A stretch of 64,000 bases of DNA from Bin5 sp022827195 (lineage in GTDB: Bacteria > Chloroflexota > Anaerolineae > Caldilineales > Caldilineaceae): contig OZ242331.1 of NCBI GenBank assembly GCA_965208275.1, positions 4,092,001-4,156,000 on the forward strand, given 5' to 3'. Below are positions 17,374 through 26,382 of this stretch, in pieces. The stretch's first letter is position 1. Every line of letters begins with the position of its first letter. The notes below the pieces were generated by a model. The model saw nothing but the letters and a program-made list of their open reading frames with translations. It searched no databases and was not told the origin of the DNA. Made by a program: the position numbers and the translations under genes.

Positions 17374-17580
17374 TCAGAACTCCCTGCGGTCAATATTCAA
17401 TTGGCGAAGCATCGCGGCCAATATACCCTTTGAAAGTTCGCCCTGTTTCATCGTTGTGATTCGGGAACCGACATAGAGTCGACCATGACTTCCTTTGCCG
17501 CGGGCCGGATCGAATCGAAGCTCTTGCCCAGTCTTGCGTGCATAGCTCCTAGCCCGTCTGATGAAGTTCCGACTGTTCAA
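17374..17580 (-). CDS. hicA: HicA-family mRNA interferase toxin
   Basis: Small toxin that cleaves mRNA through a dsRBD-like fold. With TTG 17580 the product is 68 aa, the normal HicA size, starting just before NSRNFIRRARSYARK. TTG 17625 would add 15 residues with no family match. The catalytic His sits in GKGSHGRLYVGS, followed by TMKQGELSKGILAAMLRQL. No ATG start is available, which may keep expression low. It is first in the hicA-hicB operon. Confidence 0.85.
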   Translation of the reverse strand: MNSRNFIRRARSYARKTGQELRFDPARGKGSHGRLYVGSRITTMKQGELSKGILAAMLRQLNIDRREF

Positions 17581-17634
17581 CCGCCTATTGTCGCGCCTTG
17601 CTATGCGGATGGCAAGATAGGGCAAAGATTGGGA

Positions 17635-18807
17635 TCAAACCTCGCTGCATTGCTCAGGAGCACCGCCAGGCCCACCCTCCCCTTCCATTAATCCCACAAT
17701 CTCATCAACAATATCATACGCAGCACGCGGACGGCCCAGCCGGCGGGCGCGGGCTGCCATACGCTCCAGCTCGTCTCCGCTGGCCCATTCGCCGACGGTT
17801 TCGGCGATGGCGCGGGGCGACTCGCAGTAGGCGCCGACGCGGTTCTCGACCACGAACGGCACATTGCCCTCCTCCTGCCCGGGAATGAAGCCGCTCAAGA
17901 GAATCGGAAGCCCGCAGATCAGTGCTTCGGCGATGGTGCCCGGCCCGGCCTTGGTGATGATGCAGTCGGCGGCGGTCATCCACGCCTGCATGTTGTCGAC
18001 ATAGCCGTGCACCTGCACGGGCAGCGGCCATTCGGCGCGCTGTAACGCACGGCGCAGACGCCGGTTGCGGCCGCAGATGACGATCAGCTGCACCTCGGTC
18101 CCCGTCGCAGCCAGACGGTGGGCCACGGCATGGGCAATCGCCGCGACCGGCCCCATGCCCTCGCCGCCGCCGACGAGGAGCGCGGTGAACGCGGCGCCGG
18201 TCAACCCCAGGCTGGCGCGCGCGGTCGCGCGGTCGGGCAGGGTTTGGGCGAAGGCAGAGCGGACTGGCAGGCCGAGGAGACGTATCTGATGGAGCTGCAG
18301 GCCATGGCGGCGGGCCGCGTTTGCCGCGGTCTCGCTGGCGACGAAACAGCGCTGGGCACGGGTGTGAAACCAGCCGTGATGAAAGGATGCCAGATCGGTT
18401 ACAACCGTCACAAAGGGGGTGGGCGGGCCCTCCTTTTCGATGAGCCAGAGAAAGAGTTGCTGCATAAGCGGGTGCACCGAAATGATGAGGTGGGGACGGT
18501 GCATTTGCAGCGCCCTGGCCATCTCTTTGCGGCAGAGCGGGTAGACCAGGCGCAGCACGGCGGAGAGGGCGCGTTCATTTTCAAAGATAAGCCAAAGCAG
18601 CTTCCAGAGCCAGAGGGCGCGGGCAACGAGAGGGCTGTAAAGACGGGGCAGCCGGTTGATCGGCCAGGGGGTATAGTCGGTCCAGAGGTCGACGATTTCG
18701 ACCTGAAAGCGGCCGGGGAAACGGGTGGCGAATGCGGACTGCAGGGCTTCGGCGCTGGCCCGGTGGCCGCCCCCGGTATCGCTCATCAGAATGAGGATTC
18801 GAAGCAT
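17635..18807 (-). CDS. MGDG synthase/processive diacylglycerol glycosyltransferase
   Basis: GT28-family glycosyltransferase, 390 aa, which adds sugar to diacylglycerol at the inner membrane leaflet. The N-terminal MGDG_synth domain reads ILILMSDTGGGHRASAEAL (about 4-22) and LIISVHPLMQQLF. The C-terminal domain has ALLVGGGEGMGP and the donor site CIITKAGPGTIAEALICGLPILL followed by IPGQEEGN, all typical of UgtP/MGDG synthases. It ends only 10 bases upstream of the hicA reading frame. It heads away from the exopolysaccharide genes that lie upstream on the same strand. Glycolipid production suits a Chloroflexota-type envelope. Confidence 0.88.
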   Translation of the reverse strand: MLRILILMSDTGGGHRASAEALQSAFATRFPGRFQVEIVDLWTDYTPWPINRLPRLYSPLVARALWLWKLLWLIFENERALSAVLRLVYPLCRKEMARALQMHRPHLIISVHPLMQQLFLWLIEKEGPPTPFVTVVTDLASFHHGWFHTRAQRCFVASETAANAARRHGLQLHQIRLLGLPVRSAFAQTLPDRATARASLGLTGAAFTALLVGGGEGMGPVAAIAHAVAHRLAATGTEVQLIVICGRNRRLRRALQRAEWPLPVQVHGYVDNMQAWMTAADCIITKAGPGTIAEALICGLPILLSGFIPGQEEGNVPFVVENRVGAYCESPRAIAETVGEWASGDELERMAARARRLGRPRAAYDIVDEIVGLMEGEGGPGGAPEQCSEV

Positions 18808-18987
18808 TGAGGACCGGTTTCCAGTTTTGAGTTTTCAGTTCTTAGTAACGGCGAACTGCAGTGGCTAGCGGCCAGTGATCAGTGGCCAGAAACGTCAACC
18901 CGCGCACGCAGCTGGTGTTCACTATCCACTATCCGCTGCAGTTCCGGTATTCACTAAAAACTAGAAACCAAAAACAAGAAACTGAAC
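18808..18987. repeat. composite intergenic repeat with complementary ends
   Basis: From TTCCAGTTTTGAGTTTTCAG at the left to ACTAAAAACTAGAAACCAAA at the right, the outer parts are roughly complementary and could fold. The centre has GTGGCTAGCGGCCAGTGATC and CGCAGCTGGTGTTCAC words. It fills the gap between two minus-strand genes and carries no gene. Confidence 0.65.
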
Positions 18988-20556
18988 TCAATAAGCGCCT
19001 TCTCCGCCCAAAACCTTCGGGAGCGTGCGCAGCATGATGCCCAGGTCGAGGGTCAGGCTCCAGTTCTCGGCGTAGTAGATGTCGAGCAGGACCATTTCGT
19101 CGAAGGTGAGGTCGCTGCGGCCGCTGACCTGCCAAAGGCCGGTCATGCCGGGGCTGACGGAGAGGCGTTTGCGGTGCCAGTCCTTGTATTGAGCCACCTC
19201 CTCAGGAACGTTGGGGCGGGGCCCGACGAGGCTCATTTCACCGCGCAGGACGTTGACGAGGTTGGGGATCTCATCGAGGCTGAAGCGGCGCAGGAAGCGG
19301 CCGAGGGGCGTACGGCGGGGGTCGTCGCGCATTTTGAAGAGGGGACCCGAGGCTTCGTTGAGGTCGGCAATATCGTCGAGCTGCTCCTCGGCGTCGGCGT
19401 TCATGGAGCGGAATTTATGGATCTTGAACGGCTGTCCGTTGCGTCCGATGCGGGTCTGTGAGTAGAAGACCGGCCCCGGTGAGCTGAAGCGGACAGCAAG
19501 CGCGATCAGCGCGGCGAAGGGCAGCCCGACGATAAGCATGACGGTCGCCAGCATCACATCGAGCACGCGCTTGACGAAAAAGTTCCAGCCGGCGATCGAT
19601 ACGGAGCGGGTGGTGATGAGAGGGATGCCGTCGAGCCGCTCAACCTGCATCTGGTTCTTGGTCAGCTGGAAGAAGTTGGGCACGATCTGAGCTTTGATGC
19701 CGCGCTGTTCGCACATGTAGAGCAGCTGGGCGACGGCGCGGTGGCTCTTCCAGGGCAGGCAGATGATGGCGGTGTCGATCGCGTGGTTCTGCAGGATGGC
19801 GGTGAAGTTGTTGAGCGGCCCGAGCGCTTGGAAGCGGCCGATGTCGGTGCGGTTCTTCTCCGGGTTGTCGTCGAGAAAGCCGACGAGCTCGTAGCCGAGG
19901 CTGGGGCGGGCGGCGATGGTGCGCATGACCATCAGTCCGACGTCGCCGACGCCGACAAGCACGACGCGTTCGAGGCCGACGCCGCGGTTGCGCAGGTAGC
20001 CGCGCACAGCGTAGATTACCGCGCGGCTGATGCCCAAGAGCAGGGTGACGAGCACGGCAGTGTAGAGGAAGATGAGACGGCTGTAGGAGAGCTGCCTGAA
20101 GGCCAGGTTGAGGAGGATGAGGACGACTACACCGATTGTGGTGGCGCTGGCGATGGTGTAGACCTCTTCCAGCCAGATGCGGTCGCGACGGTAGCTGTAA
20201 ACGCGAGAGAATTGGAAGGCGCAGAAGAGGAGAAAGACAAGCGCCAGGCCGAACGGTCCGTACGTGACCAGGTCGGCCTGATTTGACGGATCGACTGCCA
20301 GGAACCACTGCAGGCGGTAGCGCAGCCAGTAGGCCAGCACGAAGGCGACGAGGGTCAGGAGCAGGTCGCTGATGCGCAGGATTGCCGGCCACCAGCTCGA
20401 CGGGACCCGGCTATAGAGGTCAATCAGCCGGTTCCCGTCAGGAACAGCTGTTGCCTCTCCGTTCAACTCGTTCGGGCCGTTGGGCAGCTGGGAAGTGCGC
20501 TGGCCCCGGCGCTGCTTCATCTGTACGGTCGTCATCGGCGTACGTTCAGTTACCAT
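18988..20556 (-). CDS. polyprenyl glycosylphosphotransferase (exopolysaccharide priming)
   Basis: Initiating sugar-phosphate transferase of the WbaP/WcaJ family, 522 aa. It moves a hexose-1-phosphate to undecaprenyl phosphate to start a repeat-unit glycan. Several TM helices lie between about 50 and 170. A CoA-binding/NAD-like domain follows (VVLVGVGDVGLMVMRTIAAR). A membrane re-entrant helix (KRVLDVMLATVMLIVGLPF) leads into the catalytic domain with PVFYSQTRIGRNG, FKIHKFRSM, FLRRFSLDEIPNLVNVL, GEMSLVGPRPN and SPGMTGLWQVSGRS. ATG 20556 or 20535 could start it. It clusters with two GT4 genes, all minus strand. Confidence 0.93.
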   Translation of the reverse strand: MVTERTPMTTVQMKQRRGQRTSQLPNGPNELNGEATAVPDGNRLIDLYSRVPSSWWPAILRISDLLLTLVAFVLAYWLRYRLQWFLAVDPSNQADLVTYGPFGLALVFLLFCAFQFSRVYSYRRDRIWLEEVYTIASATTIGVVVLILLNLAFRQLSYSRLIFLYTAVLVTLLLGISRAVIYAVRGYLRNRGVGLERVVLVGVGDVGLMVMRTIAARPSLGYELVGFLDDNPEKNRTDIGRFQALGPLNNFTAILQNHAIDTAIICLPWKSHRAVAQLLYMCEQRGIKAQIVPNFFQLTKNQMQVERLDGIPLITTRSVSIAGWNFFVKRVLDVMLATVMLIVGLPFAALIALAVRFSSPGPVFYSQTRIGRNGQPFKIHKFRSMNADAEEQLDDIADLNEASGPLFKMRDDPRRTPLGRFLRRFSLDEIPNLVNVLRGEMSLVGPRPNVPEEVAQYKDWHRKRLSVSPGMTGLWQVSGRSDLTFDEMVLLDIYYAENWSLTLDLGIMLRTLPKVLGGEGAY

Positions 20557-20575
20557 GGGTCAGTACGGGAACTGC

Positions 20576-21757
20576 TCAATCGCTGCGATGCAGTGCGGAC
20601 TCGTATACATCGATCGTTTCTGCTGCGGCCCGTTGCCAGGAGAAGCGACCTGCCTGGCGGATGCCGCGGCTGCGCAGCTCTGCAGCAAGGCCCGGCTCGG
20701 TGAAGAGGCGCTCGAATGCGTTTTGCAGGGCCGGCCGGTCCTGCACCGGGACGACCAGGGCTGAATCGCCGGCGACCTCCTGCAGGCTGGGTGCGTCGCT
20801 GCAGATGACAGGCGTGCCGGATGCCATCGCTTCGAGCAGCGGCAGGCCGAAGCCCTCGAACAGGCTTGGATAGACGAAGGCGGCGGCGGCGTTATACCAG
20901 AGGCACAACTCCTCCTCGGGCACGAAGCCGGGGAACTGTACCATGGGTCCCTGCTCGAAAGGGGCACTTTCCATAGGCCCGGTCAATCCCAGTTCGGCGG
21001 CCAAGTCAAAAATCTCCCTATAGTGCCAGCCTTTGGCGCCGGCCAGGACCAGCGCCACATCGCGACCGGTCGTGCTATTCGCCTGCCAGTCGGCGTAGGC
21101 GCGCAGCAGATGGGGCAGGTTCTTGCGCGGCTCCAGCGTGCCGACATAGAGCAGATAGTTCGGCGGCAGCCCCTTGCGGCGGCGAAAGTCGAGAACATCC
21201 TGGGCGGGCAGGGGGCCAAAACGCTCGCCGACCCCATTATACACCACCTCAACCCGGCGGCTGTCGACGCCAAAGTGTTCCCGCACGTCGGCGGCGGTCT
21301 GGCGGCTGACTGCGATCACCCGCTGCGCCTTGCGGACACTGGCACGGCAGAGGCGGGCCAGATAAAGCTGCTTGAGCCGGGGGAAACGCTCCGGCAGACG
21401 CAAAAAGCTCAGGTCGTGGACGGTCACAACGCCGGGCACGTTCGACGCCAGCGGCAGCGTATTCACAAGCCCGTGCACCAGGTCGGCATTCTCGGCCCGT
21501 GCGGCCAGCGGCAGCGCGGTCTGCTCCCAGATGATGCGGGGCAGCGGTGCTGCAGCCGGCCAGCGGGTATAGCGCAGGTGTAACCCCTGGTGCCCCTGAG
21601 GGCAGCGAAAGTTGCGATCATTGAGGAAGGCCGTCAGTTCATGTTCTCCATTCTGCGCTGCCAAGGCTGTGAGCAGGTTGCGGGCGTAGCTGCTGACCCC
21701 GGCGCTGCGGTAGCTGCCGCCCGTATGCAGGAGCTGGGCATTGACGACGACTTTCAT
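20576..21757 (-). CDS. GT4-family glycosyltransferase
   Basis: Mannosyl/glucosyltransferase-like GT-B protein, 393 aa. The N-terminal domain has VVNAQLLHTGGSYRSAGVSS and WEQTALPLAA. The C-terminal domain has YLLYVGTLEPRKNLPHLLRAY (about 200-220) and VYPSLFEGFGLPLLEAMASG with E-x7-E, followed by VICSDAPSLQEVAGDSALVV. It is close to WbaZ/MtfB-type enzymes of exopolysaccharide assembly. It lies 19 bases before the glycosylphosphotransferase on the same strand and probably adds a sugar to the same lipid-linked unit. Confidence 0.9.
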   Translation of the reverse strand: MKVVVNAQLLHTGGSYRSAGVSSYARNLLTALAAQNGEHELTAFLNDRNFRCPQGHQGLHLRYTRWPAAAPLPRIIWEQTALPLAARAENADLVHGLVNTLPLASNVPGVVTVHDLSFLRLPERFPRLKQLYLARLCRASVRKAQRVIAVSRQTAADVREHFGVDSRRVEVVYNGVGERFGPLPAQDVLDFRRRKGLPPNYLLYVGTLEPRKNLPHLLRAYADWQANSTTGRDVALVLAGAKGWHYREIFDLAAELGLTGPMESAPFEQGPMVQFPGFVPEEELCLWYNAAAAFVYPSLFEGFGLPLLEAMASGTPVICSDAPSLQEVAGDSALVVPVQDRPALQNAFERLFTEPGLAAELRSRGIRQAGRFSWQRAAAETIDVYESALHRSD

Positions 21758-21792
21758 CGATTCCAGCGGTAGAGGAAGTGACCGACCACGGG

Positions 21793-22926
21793 CTACCGAC
21801 CATTGGCGACTGTGTTGTAGACGGTAACCGTGCGGCGGGCGACTTCCGCCATGGTGAAGCGGGCGAGCACCCGCTGTCTTCCGGCTGCGGCCAGGGATTT
21901 GCGTGCGGTTGCATCCTCCATCAGCCGTTTCAACTGGAAACGCAGCGCTTCCAGGTCCTCCTCCGGGAAGACGACGCCGGCGTCCCCAATCACACGGGGG
22001 ATTTCGCCGCTGTCGCTGCCGAGTACGGGCACGCCGCAGGCCATGGCTTCGATCAGGACACGCCCGAACTGCTCCTTCCAGTTGGGCCGCGTGCGGCTGG
22101 GCAGCACGAGCAGGTCGAGTGAGCGGTAGAAGCCGGGCATATCGGCGCTGGACAGTCTGATGCCGAGCTTGACCCGGTCGGCGATGCCGGTGTCTGCAGC
22201 GAGGTTTCGCAGGGTCTGCAGCTGCTCTCCGCTGCCCGCCAGGGTGAGGCGCCAGTCGCCGGTCAGCCCGCCGCAGGCCCGCAGCAGCAGGTCAAGCCCC
22301 TTTTCGGGCAACAGCCCGCCGGCGTAGCCGATATGGAAGGGCTCGGAATGGGAAGCGGGCCGGATTCTTTCTTCTCGGTCTACTCTTTCCTCGTGCGGTC
22401 GGAAGATGGTCGGGTCAACGCCGAACTGCGGCAGGACAACGATCTCTCCCCGGTAGCCCTTTCGTGCGAGAACGTCTTGGGCCTCGGCATTGCCGGCGAT
22501 GGCGGCGGGACAGGCGCGGTAGACGGTGCGCTCGAACCAGCGAAACGGAGGCGGATAGCGCCGGAGCAAGTTTTGCCAGGTGAAAAAGAGCGGTCTTGCG
22601 CCGGCGGCGCGCGCGGCGCGGACACCGAGCACTGTAGCCAAATTGTACGGCTCCTCATCAAGATGCACAACCTGCGGCCGCAACTTCCGCAGCTCTCTCA
22701 CCAGAGTGGGATAGAAGTGGAAATGATATGCGCCGTTGAATAGGATAGGAATCGTACGCAGTTCGTATCCGGTGGTATGGAGGCGCTCGGCAGGCTGCAT
22801 GCCGCGCCGGTCGCGCCAACTGGGCGGAATCAGGACGGTGAGGTCGATGCCCAGCCCGGCAATCTCTTCGGCCTTCTTCTGGTATGCGCCGACGACGAGC
22901 GCTTTGCTGATGAGTACGACGCGCAA
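21793..22926 (-). CDS. GT4-family glycosyltransferase
   Basis: GT-B glycosyltransferase, 377 aa, first gene of the minus-strand glycan block. Seen: MRVVLISKALVVGAYQKKAE at the start, VVHLDEEPYNLATV, HIGYAGGLLPEKGLDLLL (about 195-212), DLLVLPSRTRPNWKEQFGRV and LIEAMACGVPVLGSDSGEIP with the donor-binding Glu. Related in type to the downstream GT4 but not a near-identical copy. It is separated from it by 35 bases. Confidence 0.9.
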   Translation of the reverse strand: MRVVLISKALVVGAYQKKAEEIAGLGIDLTVLIPPSWRDRRGMQPAERLHTTGYELRTIPILFNGAYHFHFYPTLVRELRKLRPQVVHLDEEPYNLATVLGVRAARAAGARPLFFTWQNLLRRYPPPFRWFERTVYRACPAAIAGNAEAQDVLARKGYRGEIVVLPQFGVDPTIFRPHEERVDREERIRPASHSEPFHIGYAGGLLPEKGLDLLLRACGGLTGDWRLTLAGSGEQLQTLRNLAADTGIADRVKLGIRLSSADMPGFYRSLDLLVLPSRTRPNWKEQFGRVLIEAMACGVPVLGSDSGEIPRVIGDAGVVFPEEDLEALRFQLKRLMEDATARKSLAAAGRQRVLARFTMAEVARRTVTVYNTVANGR

Positions 22927-23638
22927 TGGGATAACTCAGTTGCCGGTTGCCGGTGGCTGGCGAACGACTGCAGGCGTTTTCGTTGATCGTGATGGATCCT
23001 GATTATAGCGGAATCGCGGGCAGGGTCTCAAGGGTGGGCCGGTTTGGTCCACATTTGGCCTGGACCGCGACCGGTTGTGTCCGCAGCAGGCACCGATTCG
23101 GGGACAGGTAGGGTATCGAAAGGGTATCGGATGGCACATTTTGCCCAGAATGGTCTGACATTTGAAAAAGTTTTCGGCCGCTCGTGACAGGATGTCTGCG
23201 TTGACTCTTGTGACAGGAAAGAGATGTTGTCCTTTTGTGACCGTTATTGGTGCATTTACGACCATTGACTGTTCAAGAGATGGCGCAAATGCAGGACGGT
23301 TGGCCCATTTTAGGGACTGCGGCGACTCTTCGTGACAGGACATGGCTCTGTGTATTTTCGGCGCGGAATGAGCGGTGGCCTGGAAGTTCTCCGGGACTGT
23401 TGCGCCCAGGCGCTGCGTTCAGCTCTGCGATGGCAGCATAGCACGTTTTCGAGGTTTTTGCTCGGAAAGAGGAGAAATTCGTTGCTTCAGCGGCCGGTGG
23501 CCAGTTGCCGGTTGGCGGTTATGCCGAGCGGACGCGGGTTGGCTCGCGGGGAGAGAGGGGCTGCGCGGCGAAAGAGGGAGGGGAAGACATGCTTTCATCA
23601 GCTTATCAGGACATCTTGCGCCAGTTTGAGGAGAGGGA
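22927..23638. other. non-coding region with spaced TGACAGGA words
   Basis: About 700 bases without a supportable gene, between divergently facing ends. GTGACAGGA occurs at about 23184, 23210 and 23332, with a related TTGTGACCG at about 23235. GGTTGCCGGTGGCTGGCG and GGCCAGTTGCCGGTTGGC (composite-repeat words) mark both ends. The leader of the minus-strand glycan block lies here. Confidence 0.45.
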
Positions 23639-24412
23639 CTACGCGGAGACACCGACAAGCCGTGGAATATCCTTGTTTGCTGTCTCTTGGAAGTCTGCCA
23701 AGCCCGGGTACTGCTTGTCGGCGTTGCGGGTAAGGTAGATATGCTCTTTATTGCCAAGTGCTTCCATGTCCTCGTGGACGACCAAACTGGTAAACAACAA
23801 AGACGCCTGCTTGAATTCAAGCAGTGCAAGGACGACATTTTTTGCTTTATCGTTGCTGTGCACCCCAAAGACGTAAAACCTGGAACTCCCGTATGTCAGC
23901 GACCAGTCCACGCCGATCGGATATTCTGGAAGGGGAAACTGATCGGGGACCGGAGAATACGCTGTCAATTTGGCGCTAATATGGTCCTCCAGATCTTCGT
24001 AAAAGGCACTGCGAATGATCTCTCTACTCCAATAGCGCATGTTGCACACCTTTTGCGCGCAGCCAGCGAACTGGAGAATGCTCTCGGAGAGATTGTCAAG
24101 ATGGGTATCGAGATAGAGGTTTCCCTCCTCGTTGGCGACGCCGTTGTTGATAAGGATACTGTCGAAGATCCGCTGACGCGCGGGAGTCGAGATTTCGTAG
24201 GTGTAAGAAAGACGCATCAAGGTGAGGCCATAATCGCAGATGCGGACGTAGCTGTCGCCCCTTGGACTTTCCTGCAGATAGATTTCCACCATGTCGCCGT
24301 CTTCGTGGTGGATCGGAAGGATGAGTTGATGGTTACCAGGGCGCCGCTCGTAGAGGTCGAAGCTGGTAGTGAAGGGGGTGTTCAGGGACTCACGAACTCT
24401 ATTGATGTTCAT
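23639..24412 (-). CDS. DUF1828-domain protein
   Basis: Protein of 257 aa from ATG 24412 (an upstream in-frame start at 24454 adds 14 residues). I recognise the N-terminal DUF1828 pattern: ITTPF-like TTSFDLYERRP, GDMVEIYLQES, SYVRICDYGLTLMRLS and NNGVANEEGNLYL. The rest looks like the accompanying C-terminal domain. The function of the family is unknown; it occurs in mobile and accessory loci. It overlaps the preceding gene by 14 bases, so the two are coupled. The region is visibly less GC-rich than its surroundings, which suggests acquisition. There are no membrane helices or signal. Confidence 0.75.
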   Translation of the reverse strand: MNINRVRESLNTPFTTSFDLYERRPGNHQLILPIHHEDGDMVEIYLQESPRGDSYVRICDYGLTLMRLSYTYEISTPARQRIFDSILINNGVANEEGNLYLDTHLDNLSESILQFAGCAQKVCNMRYWSREIIRSAFYEDLEDHISAKLTAYSPVPDQFPLPEYPIGVDWSLTYGSSRFYVFGVHSNDKAKNVVLALLEFKQASLLFTSLVVHEDMEALGNKEHIYLTRNADKQYPGLADFQETANKDIPRLVGVSA

Positions 24413-24935
24413 CGAAAAAACTCGGCTGAATCGCTTCGGGGAAATGCTCTGCATAGCCTACTACGCCGATATCTTCAAAGAATGTTCTGAGGGCCTGTTC
24501 AAGAGAGCTGTACCGGGAGGTGAATTCTCGATGGTGCTCCTGAGGCTGCACACTTCCAGATGCTATTTCTTGTGCGGTAAGGCGGTGAATGTGGGGTCGA
24601 GCGTAATGCCCATCCGGATGGCGGCTGGACTCACCATGAGGGCCGTTGTAGCGGACTAGCGTGATTGTTCCCAACGTTTTTGTGTTGGTTTGGTAGCGCA
24701 GACCTATCGAAAAGTTTTCGATGAACTTGCTGTTCTGTCGAATGAAGACCGAAAACTTCCCACCGTTGTCCGGGAGTGCCTCCAACTCCAGATCGCAGCG
24801 TCTCTGATTGTTTTCTTCTGTGTAACCTGTGGCGGGCGTTTTCTCAGCGATCTTCTTGGGAATCTGCAGCAGGTCCTGGATCTGCTGGTCGGTCAGAATC
24901 GGATTCTCTGGGAGTGCGTTGGTAGTATAAGTCAA
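24399..24935 (-). CDS. unknown protein coupled to the DUF1828 gene
   Basis: 178 aa, starting at TTG 24935 with AGGTGA seven bases upstream. I do not recognise the family with confidence. The protein is soluble and rich in polar residues, with NGPHGESSRHPDGHYARPHIH, a His-rich stretch that could bind metal. The C-terminal RYSSLEQALRTFFEDIGVVG is a likely helix. It overlaps the DUF1828 gene by 14 bases and shares its lower GC. A two-gene accessory module (toxin-antitoxin, defence or mobile-element cargo) is a reasonable guess, not shown. Confidence 0.6.
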   Translation of the reverse strand: MTYTTNALPENPILTDQQIQDLLQIPKKIAEKTPATGYTEENNQRRCDLELEALPDNGGKFSVFIRQNSKFIENFSIGLRYQTNTKTLGTITLVRYNGPHGESSRHPDGHYARPHIHRLTAQEIASGSVQPQEHHREFTSRYSSLEQALRTFFEDIGVVGYAEHFPEAIQPSFFDEHQ

Positions 24936-25348
24936 CTATTTCACCTGTTCCAAGAGGTCCCTTCGCCGGATACTCTATCTCTCCGCTGACTAGGATGTCC
25001 CCTCATATCCTCTCTCTCCGCGTCAGTCCGAGAACAACCCATCCACTGACGGAGCTTGCGCGCGTCAATCAAGCATTCTCCCCCGGCGCACCGGGTAGCC
25101 TGACGTTGTAGTGTAGCACATTTGTATCAGTCTGTCAAAAGAAAAGCTTTCATTTTGGTGGCCCGCCCCGGGTTATGGTTTCGCCAAGCCGTTTGCAATT
25201 CTGTTGTTTCCCTGCGCTTCCAATGTTCTGGTTCCCACCATCTGTGCCCGCCAATGTGATGCAGGAAGCCCCACCGTCGTTGCGATTCTCTGATCATCTC
25301 CTGCTGTGCTATAATCGCTGATATTTTTTCGCTTCAAGGAAGAGGCCA
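24936..25348. other. divergent intergenic region
   Basis: Holds the leaders of the DUF1828 pair (left) and the Mo hydroxylase genes (right). No gene seen. A -10-like TATAAT lies at 25310-25315, with a weak -35 TTCTCT at 25286-25291 (18-base spacer), 33 bases before the ATG at 25349. Confidence 0.5.
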
Positions 25349-26242
25349 ATGCACAGGTGGCAAGCGTACCACACGCCGAGGACCGTTGCGGAGGCGCTGG
25401 CTCTGCTGCACGCGCACAAGGGGAATGCCCGCATCATCGCCGGCGGGACCGACCTGATCCTGGATATGGAGGCGGAGGATGCGGCGCCGATCGAGGTTCT
25501 GGTGGACGTCACCAAGATCGCAGGCATCGACCGCATCGTGCAGGAGCAGGGCTGGATCGTGCTGGGCGCGGGCATCACGCACACGCAGATCGAGAGCAGC
25601 CCGCTGCTGCGCAGGCACGCGGCCTGCCTGACCGAAAGCTGCGGCGTGATTGGCGGGCCGCAGGTGCGGAATGTGGCGACGCTGGGCGGCAACGTGGCGC
25701 ACGCGCTGCCGGCGGCGGATGGGACGATCGGGCTACTGGCGCTGGAGGCCGAGGTGGAGGTGGCAACGCACAGCGTACAGGGGACCCAACAGCACTGGCA
25801 ACCGCTGCTCTCGATCTTCGAAGGGCCGGGACGCAACAAGCTTGCGCCGGACCAGATGCTGCACGCGTTCCGCTTTCGGCCGGTCGCGGCGCGTGAGGGC
25901 AACGCGTTCGACCGCATCATGCGGCCGCAGGGGGTCGCGCTGCCGATCCTGGGCATTGCGGCCAAGGTGCGAATGGATGAAACGGCGCGCCGGGTCGAGG
26001 AGGCCGCGATCGCGATCGGCCCCGCCGGCCCGATCCCGTTCCGCGCCGCGAACGCGGAGGAGGCTTTGACGGCGGCCAGGGTTTTTGACGATGCCGCGGT
26101 GGAGGCAGCCGTTGACGCGGCGCAAGCGCAGGCCAGACTCCGCACGAGCAAATACCGCGCATCGCAGGCCTACCGCCGTGAGATGATCGGCGTGCTGCTG
26201 CGACGGGTGCTACGGACGGCCGTCGCGCGGGCGCGTCCTTAG
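25349..26242 (+). CDS. FAD-binding subunit of molybdenum hydroxylase (YgfM/XdhB-like)
   Basis: Medium subunit of a xanthine-dehydrogenase-family enzyme, 297 aa. It carries electrons from the Fe-S/Mo subunit through FAD. The FAD_binding_5 domain shows RIIAGGTDLILDM (about 28-40) and GGPQVRNVATLGGNVAHALP (about 101-120) with the following AADG. The CO-dehydrogenase flavoprotein C-terminal domain covers about 180-285. It lies upstream of an AAA ATPase and the 1003-aa Fe-S/Mo protein. This two-polypeptide arrangement (FAD separate, Fe-S fused to Mo) is that of E. coli YgfM/YgfN, described in databases as selenium-dependent hydroxylase candidates. AAGGAAGAGG precedes the ATG. Confidence 0.88.
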   Translation: MHRWQAYHTPRTVAEALALLHAHKGNARIIAGGTDLILDMEAEDAAPIEVLVDVTKIAGIDRIVQEQGWIVLGAGITHTQIESSPLLRRHAACLTESCGVIGGPQVRNVATLGGNVAHALPAADGTIGLLALEAEVEVATHSVQGTQQHWQPLLSIFEGPGRNKLAPDQMLHAFRFRPVAAREGNAFDRIMRPQGVALPILGIAAKVRMDETARRVEEAAIAIGPAGPIPFRAANAEEALTAARVFDDAAVEAAVDAAQAQARLRTSKYRASQAYRREMIGVLLRRVLRTAVARARP

Positions 26243-26382
26243 TTTTCAGTTTCTAGTTTTCAGTGGACACCCGCCGCGTACGCGGCAGTTGCAGTTGACG
26301 CTACCAAAAACTGACGACGAAGAACTGCAGTTCATGCCGCAACCAAGAACTGAAAACTCGAATCGAAAAACTGCCGTCCAAA
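26243..26382. repeat. composite intergenic repeat with palindromic core
   Basis: Runs from AGTTTTCAGTTTCTAGTTTT after the stop to CCAAGAACTGAAAACTCG before the next ATG. The ends are roughly complementary. The centre has the palindrome GCCGCGTACGCGGC and GCAGTTGACGCTACC, shared with the gap at 15453-15620. Confidence 0.7.
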
